Assembly (NCBI GenBank): GCA_017459225.1
Contig: JAFUDL010000485.1
Coordinates: 1-25,822 of the forward strand
Direction of reading: 5' to 3'
Origin: Kiritimatiellia bacterium
GTDB lineage: Bacteria; Verrucomicrobiota; Kiritimatiellia; RFP12; UBA1067
Length of the DNA: 25,822 nt
Shown here piece after piece: positions 23,274 to 25,822 of the stretch. The position numbers were made by a program, and so were the translations under genes. A model generated the notes under the pieces. The model had not been told where the DNA came from and ran no database searches. It saw nothing but the letters and a program-made list of their open reading frames with translations. The stretch's first letter is position 1. Every line of letters begins with the position of its first letter.

Positions 23274-23302
23274 ATGATATCACATCTCTTCGCCCTCGTC
23301 AA
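23274..23302 (-). promoter_or_regulatory. Promoter of the aroF-pheA operon
   Basis: On the minus strand -35 TTGACG (23297-23302) and -10 TATCAT (23274-23279) are 17 bp apart, with TGA directly before the -10 as an extended element. It lies within the last codons of the pseudopilin gene. The leader peptide begins about 20 nt downstream, and aroF about 185 nt downstream. Confidence 0.85.
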
Positions 23303-24191
23303 TGTCGTTGCGGGAGAAAAAAAGCACAAGGTCGTCGCCGCGCGCCGACCTGTCGTCGCCGTCGATGAGGCCCGCCTGGCGCGAGAGTCGCCTGCGGCGT
23401 TCGCTCCATCCCGTGGCGCCCCAGAAGTTCGTTGTGTTTGCTCCGAAGCATGGCGTGTCGAGGCGACCGTCTGGTCCGGCCGAGACCACGCGTGCGTACG
23501 CGAAGCGCGCAGAGTCCATCACGTTCGTAACATCGTTGAACGCCTGCGGTGGCGGTATCTGCACCACGTACGGGTTTCCCCAGGGGTCGAGCATTGCCGG
23601 TTCGCCGGTGAAGCCGTACACCGACGCGCGCGATGTGTCCTTGAACTCTGCAGGCAGGCGCAGGTGCGAAAGCGAAGGGAAGAAGCCACGCTCTGCGAAC
23701 GTTGCGTCGCCGGAAAATCGCACTGCGTCCTGAGCCGGGAAAGCGGCAGTCTGGGCGTTGAGGTATGGTCCGCGCCATCCGCGAGAGCGCACTTCATCCC
23801 ACGCCGTGAACGCCTGCGGCAAGGCGCGTCCTTCCGCCAGGCACCGCGCCTCGTCGCCTTCGTCCAGACGCACGGCGCGCGTGGCGGCGGCGCCTCCTCC
23901 AGTCACCTTGCATCCGAACACGTTAGTTGGCATGAAGATGTTCGCGACGCGCAGATACGCGGGAGAGAAGCCTGGTATGCCGGAGAGGTCGCGCACATAG
24001 CCCGGGTCGCCGCCGATGAACGCGTCGCGTATCGCCTGCATGTTCGCCTGGGCCGCCGTGATTCTTGCCGCCTTCACGGCGCGCGCGCAGCGCGTGACGG
24101 CAAGCGTGGCGATCACTGCAATGATCGCCACCACTATCGTCATCTCCACGAGCGTGAAGCCGCGGCTTGGCATGGAACGTTCAAACTTCAT
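23280..24191 (-). CDS. GspG-like type II secretion pseudopilin
   Basis: The 303-residue protein starts MKFERSMPSR and has the prepilin cleavage site at GFTLVEM, with Gly11-Phe12 and the conserved Glu16. A hydrophobic helix of about 20 residues follows (MTIVVAIIAVIATLAV). The C-terminal part has LDPWGNPYVVQ and SAGPDGR, the hallmarks of the GspG major pseudopilin fold, but it is about twice the length of a typical GspG and carries extra inserts. It would assemble in a type II-like pseudopilus or type IV pilus. No other secretion genes are in the window. It lies 45 bp after the preceding secreted-protein gene on the same strand. Confidence 0.85.
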   Translation of the reverse strand: MKFERSMPSRGFTLVEMTIVVAIIAVIATLAVTRCARAVKAARITAAQANMQAIRDAFIGGDPGYVRDLSGIPGFSPAYLRVANIFMPTNVFGCKVTGGGAAATRAVRLDEGDEARCLAEGRALPQAFTAWDEVRSRGWRGPYLNAQTAAFPAQDAVRFSGDATFAERGFFPSLSHLRLPAEFKDTSRASVYGFTGEPAMLDPWGNPYVVQIPPPQAFNDVTNVMDSARFAYARVVSAGPDGRLDTPCFGANTTNFWGATGWSERRRRLSRQAGLIDGDDRSARGDDLVLFFSRNDIDEGEEM

Positions 24192-24236
24192 CCTACTCGT
24201 AAACGATTCTCCGCGCTAGGCGGTTCACGCGGGCGG

Positions 24237-25316
24237 CTACTTCCAGTTGATGTAGCCGCTGACGGGAGTAAGATAAGCTGCCTTTTCTGGTGCGGGACGG
24301 TAGCGCGTGCCCTTGTACCAGTCGGTGAATCCGTTTTCTGCGCGATAGTATTCGCCGGTCTCGGTGTCCTGCACGCGCTCGTAGCCGAGAGTTGCATCGC
24401 TGCGCTTCTGCGAGAGCACGTCGTACGTTGCGTTGCGGCGGTTGTATGAATCCATGATCATGCCGCGAATGGAGTCGGCTGTCTGCATGATGTACTTTGA
24501 GGTTCCCATCATGCGGGCCCAGGCCTCTCTGCGCTGCTGATGAAATGCCGCAGTGAAGGCGATCGACGCGAAGCATTTGTCGAGTACGGGCTGCCAGTCG
24601 ATGAACTCCTCCTTCGGAGCGGTCTCCGAGAGAATCGAGAACTCGGTGATCGGCCCCACGTCCACCATGCCGGCTCTCGCGTTGAAGGGATTGACCTGCA
24701 CGGGGCGGCTCATCGACGTGACGGTTGCGTGGTATAGTCCCTGCACCCGTCTGCCAGAGGCGGTTGTGCATTCCGCCACCACCACGTCGCCGCCAAGCGC
24801 GCTTCTTCCGAGGCGTTCGAGAACGGTGAACTGCCTGTATCCGAAGAGCGGACCCATTGCCGCAAAGAATCCTGCGGTGGAGAGTTCCGTCAGAACGGGC
24901 ATCTTCGCAAAGTAGCTTCCGGGACCATACGATCTTGCGTACCAGTTCCGCGCTTCAACCGACTTGAGTCCGATCGCGTTGTTGAGGCAGAAGTATAGCT
25001 CACGTTCCGGACGCTTTGGATCGTACACTGTGATGGCGTAGCTGATGATGTCGAACTTGCCGTCGGGCTTGAGACCGGTCTTCACCCTCCAGCCCATCGG
25101 AACGTTCATCGTGAAGTAGCCGCTCGGGTCGCGGTATTTCACGAACTTGACATGCTTCGCCTCTGCAGGGCGGATGCGCAGCGCGCCTCTTTGCGGCGGC
25201 GGCGGCAGATGTTTTCCAGGCGGAATACTGCGGGGAAATGTCGGCACATTGCCATGTGCGGCAAGCCCGGCTGCGAGCGCACAGGCCAGCACAGTTTTCA
25301 AGAGGTTGTTTTTCAC
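24237..25316 (-). CDS. Secreted protein of unknown function
   Basis: The 359-residue product has a signal peptide (about 1-23) followed by a proline-rich stretch (HLPPPPQRG). The body begins with FVKYRDPSGYFTMNVPMGWRV, which resembles a PsbP/Mog1-like 'y.dp.gyf.i.iP.gW.v' pattern. It ends with a short C-terminal motif TGEYYRAENGFTDWY. No catalytic signature is seen. The start is GTG at 25316 with GGAG 8 nt upstream. A good promoter lies about 35 bp upstream. The pseudopilin gene follows on the same strand after 45 bp, so it may be linked to envelope or secretion functions. Confidence 0.7.
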   Translation of the reverse strand: MKNNLLKTVLACALAAGLAAHGNVPTFPRSIPPGKHLPPPPQRGALRIRPAEAKHVKFVKYRDPSGYFTMNVPMGWRVKTGLKPDGKFDIISYAITVYDPKRPERELYFCLNNAIGLKSVEARNWYARSYGPGSYFAKMPVLTELSTAGFFAAMGPLFGYRQFTVLERLGRSALGGDVVVAECTTASGRRVQGLYHATVTSMSRPVQVNPFNARAGMVDVGPITEFSILSETAPKEEFIDWQPVLDKCFASIAFTAAFHQQRREAWARMMGTSKYIMQTADSIRGMIMDSYNRRNATYDVLSQKRSDATLGYERVQDTETGEYYRAENGFTDWYKGTRYRPAPEKAAYLTPVSGYINWK

Positions 25317-25350
25317 AGCACATTCTCCATTGCATTAGACGGCACAGAAC

Positions 25351-25379
25351 ATTGTACACCAATCTTCTGCTTTAGGCAA
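25351..25379 (-). promoter_or_regulatory. Sigma70-type promoter of the secreted-protein/pseudopilin operon
   Basis: On the minus strand -35 TTGCCT (25374-25379) and -10 TACAAT (25351-25356) are separated by 17 bp. It lies about 35 bp upstream of the GTG at 25316 and diverges from the plus-strand promoter at 25389-25417. Confidence 0.75.
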
Positions 25380-25388
25380 TACCGACAT

Positions 25389-25417
25389 TTGACAGGGAAG
25401 GCGGAATTCGGTAAACT
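25389..25417 (+). promoter_or_regulatory. Promoter of the GH39-like gene, probably giving a leaderless mRNA
   Basis: TTGACA (25389-25394) and TAAACT (25412-25417) are exactly 17 bp apart. The ATG begins at 25424, 6 nt after the -10, so the predicted start of transcription is at or next to the start codon. Confidence 0.75.
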
Positions 25418-25423
25418 AGGGAC

Positions 25424-25822
25424 ATGAAAGCAAACATTCTCATAGGCGCGCTTGCCCTTGCGGGCGCGGTGGCATGCGGCGCGGAGGCAACCGCGACAAT
25501 CGACTTCACGTCCACCACTGGACGCATCAACAAGTGGCTCCACTGCTCGGGGTATGGCCCGAGATCGTATCCCCGCAGCCTTGAGAACGACGACAAGGCA
25601 CTCGCCGCGCTCCATCTCACCGCCGCGCGCACACATGACTGGGCGCTCGTCAACAGCGGCCAGCGCATCATCGACACGCAGTACATCTTCCCCCTTCCGC
25701 ACTTGGATCCGTCCGACCCGCGCAACTACGTCTTCGAGCCCACAGACCATGTGCTTTCGCTTTCGCAGAACATCGGCATGAAGATTTTCTACCGCATGGG
25801 CACCTCCATCGAGCACACGGGC
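25424..25822 (+). CDS. Secreted GH39-like glycoside hydrolase, 5' part only
   Basis: The gene is truncated by the window end: 133 codons are visible with no stop. It begins MKANILIGALALAGAVACG, a signal peptide of about 20 residues. Following that are TIDFTSTTGRINKWLHCSGY and AARTHDWALV. IIDTQYIFPL and PSDPRNYVFEPTDHVL come next, then GMKIFYRMGTSIEHTG. This order of R-x-H-D, DT..iFP, DP.nY.F..TD and yR.G.SIE motifs fits the GH39-like barrel seen in gut bacterial beta-glycosidases. Substrate unknown. The start codon has no clear Shine-Dalgarno and the promoter is adjacent. Confidence 0.75.
   Translation, partial: MKANILIGALALAGAVACGAEATATIDFTSTTGRINKWLHCSGYGPRSYPRSLENDDKALAALHLTAARTHDWALVNSGQRIIDTQYIFPLPHLDPSDPRNYVFEPTDHVLSLSQNIGMKIFYRMGTSIEHTG

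Noticed and set aside
1..25822. tRNA or rRNA genes
   Set aside because: No T-loop-like GGTTCGAATCC motif with cloverleaf context or rRNA signature was seen by eye in the intergenic gaps. This was not a computed search.

Overview
The window is a bacterial chromosomal segment of fairly high GC with dense coding, almost all of it on the minus strand. The organism is most likely a member of the PVC superphylum, and Kiritimatiellota or Lentisphaerae is my best guess. The reasons are an HzsA-related di-heme protein fused to a SUMF1-like domain, several secreted glycosidase-like proteins, a GspG-like pseudopilin and a divergent DnaA. This is inferred from gene content only. Several genes have recognisable sigma70-type promoters (TTGACA-like, 17-18 bp, TAnnnT).

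Layout. 1-5437: accessory genes on the minus strand, namely a small acetyltransferase pair resembling a toxin-antitoxin module (120-902), a periplasmic L,D-transpeptidase-like protein, a secreted LA_2272-type repeat protein, a four-helix membrane protein, and an AbiEi/AbiEii pair with its own promoter. 5675-7579: a secreted GH36-type glycosidase, the only complete plus-strand gene. 7557-15155: a minus-strand cluster made of an XRE regulator with zinc ribbons, a small membrane-anchored protein, the 1095-residue HzsA-related/SUMF1 fusion, a secreted carbohydrate-active protein, and dtd at the end. 15164-15812: DnaA-box-like sites followed by a dense block of heptamer arrays and 13-bp near-palindromes. 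15813-20678: an RlmL-like methyltransferase, dnaN, dnaA and a membrane-anchored PTS EIIA protein, probably the oriC neighbourhood. 20762-23302: the aroF-pheA operon with its terminator and an upstream attenuator. 23280-25379: a pseudopilin and a secreted protein of unknown function. 25389-25822: the start of a plus-strand GH39-like gene that runs off the window.

Most notable. Upstream of the aroF-like DAHP synthase is an unannotated 25-codon leader peptide in which nine of eleven consecutive residues are Phe, Tyr or Trp. It is preceded by a good promoter and followed by an 11-bp GC-rich terminator hairpin. A competing antiterminator segment lies inside the leader's own codons. Together these have the structure of a classical ribosome-mediated attenuator controlling the first step of aromatic amino acid synthesis and the Phe branch. 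Second, DnaA has an altered DNA-recognition signature, and all the box-like sites near it read TTDTCWACA instead of TTATCCACA. Third, two genes have promoters placed so close to the start codon that leaderless mRNAs are predicted.
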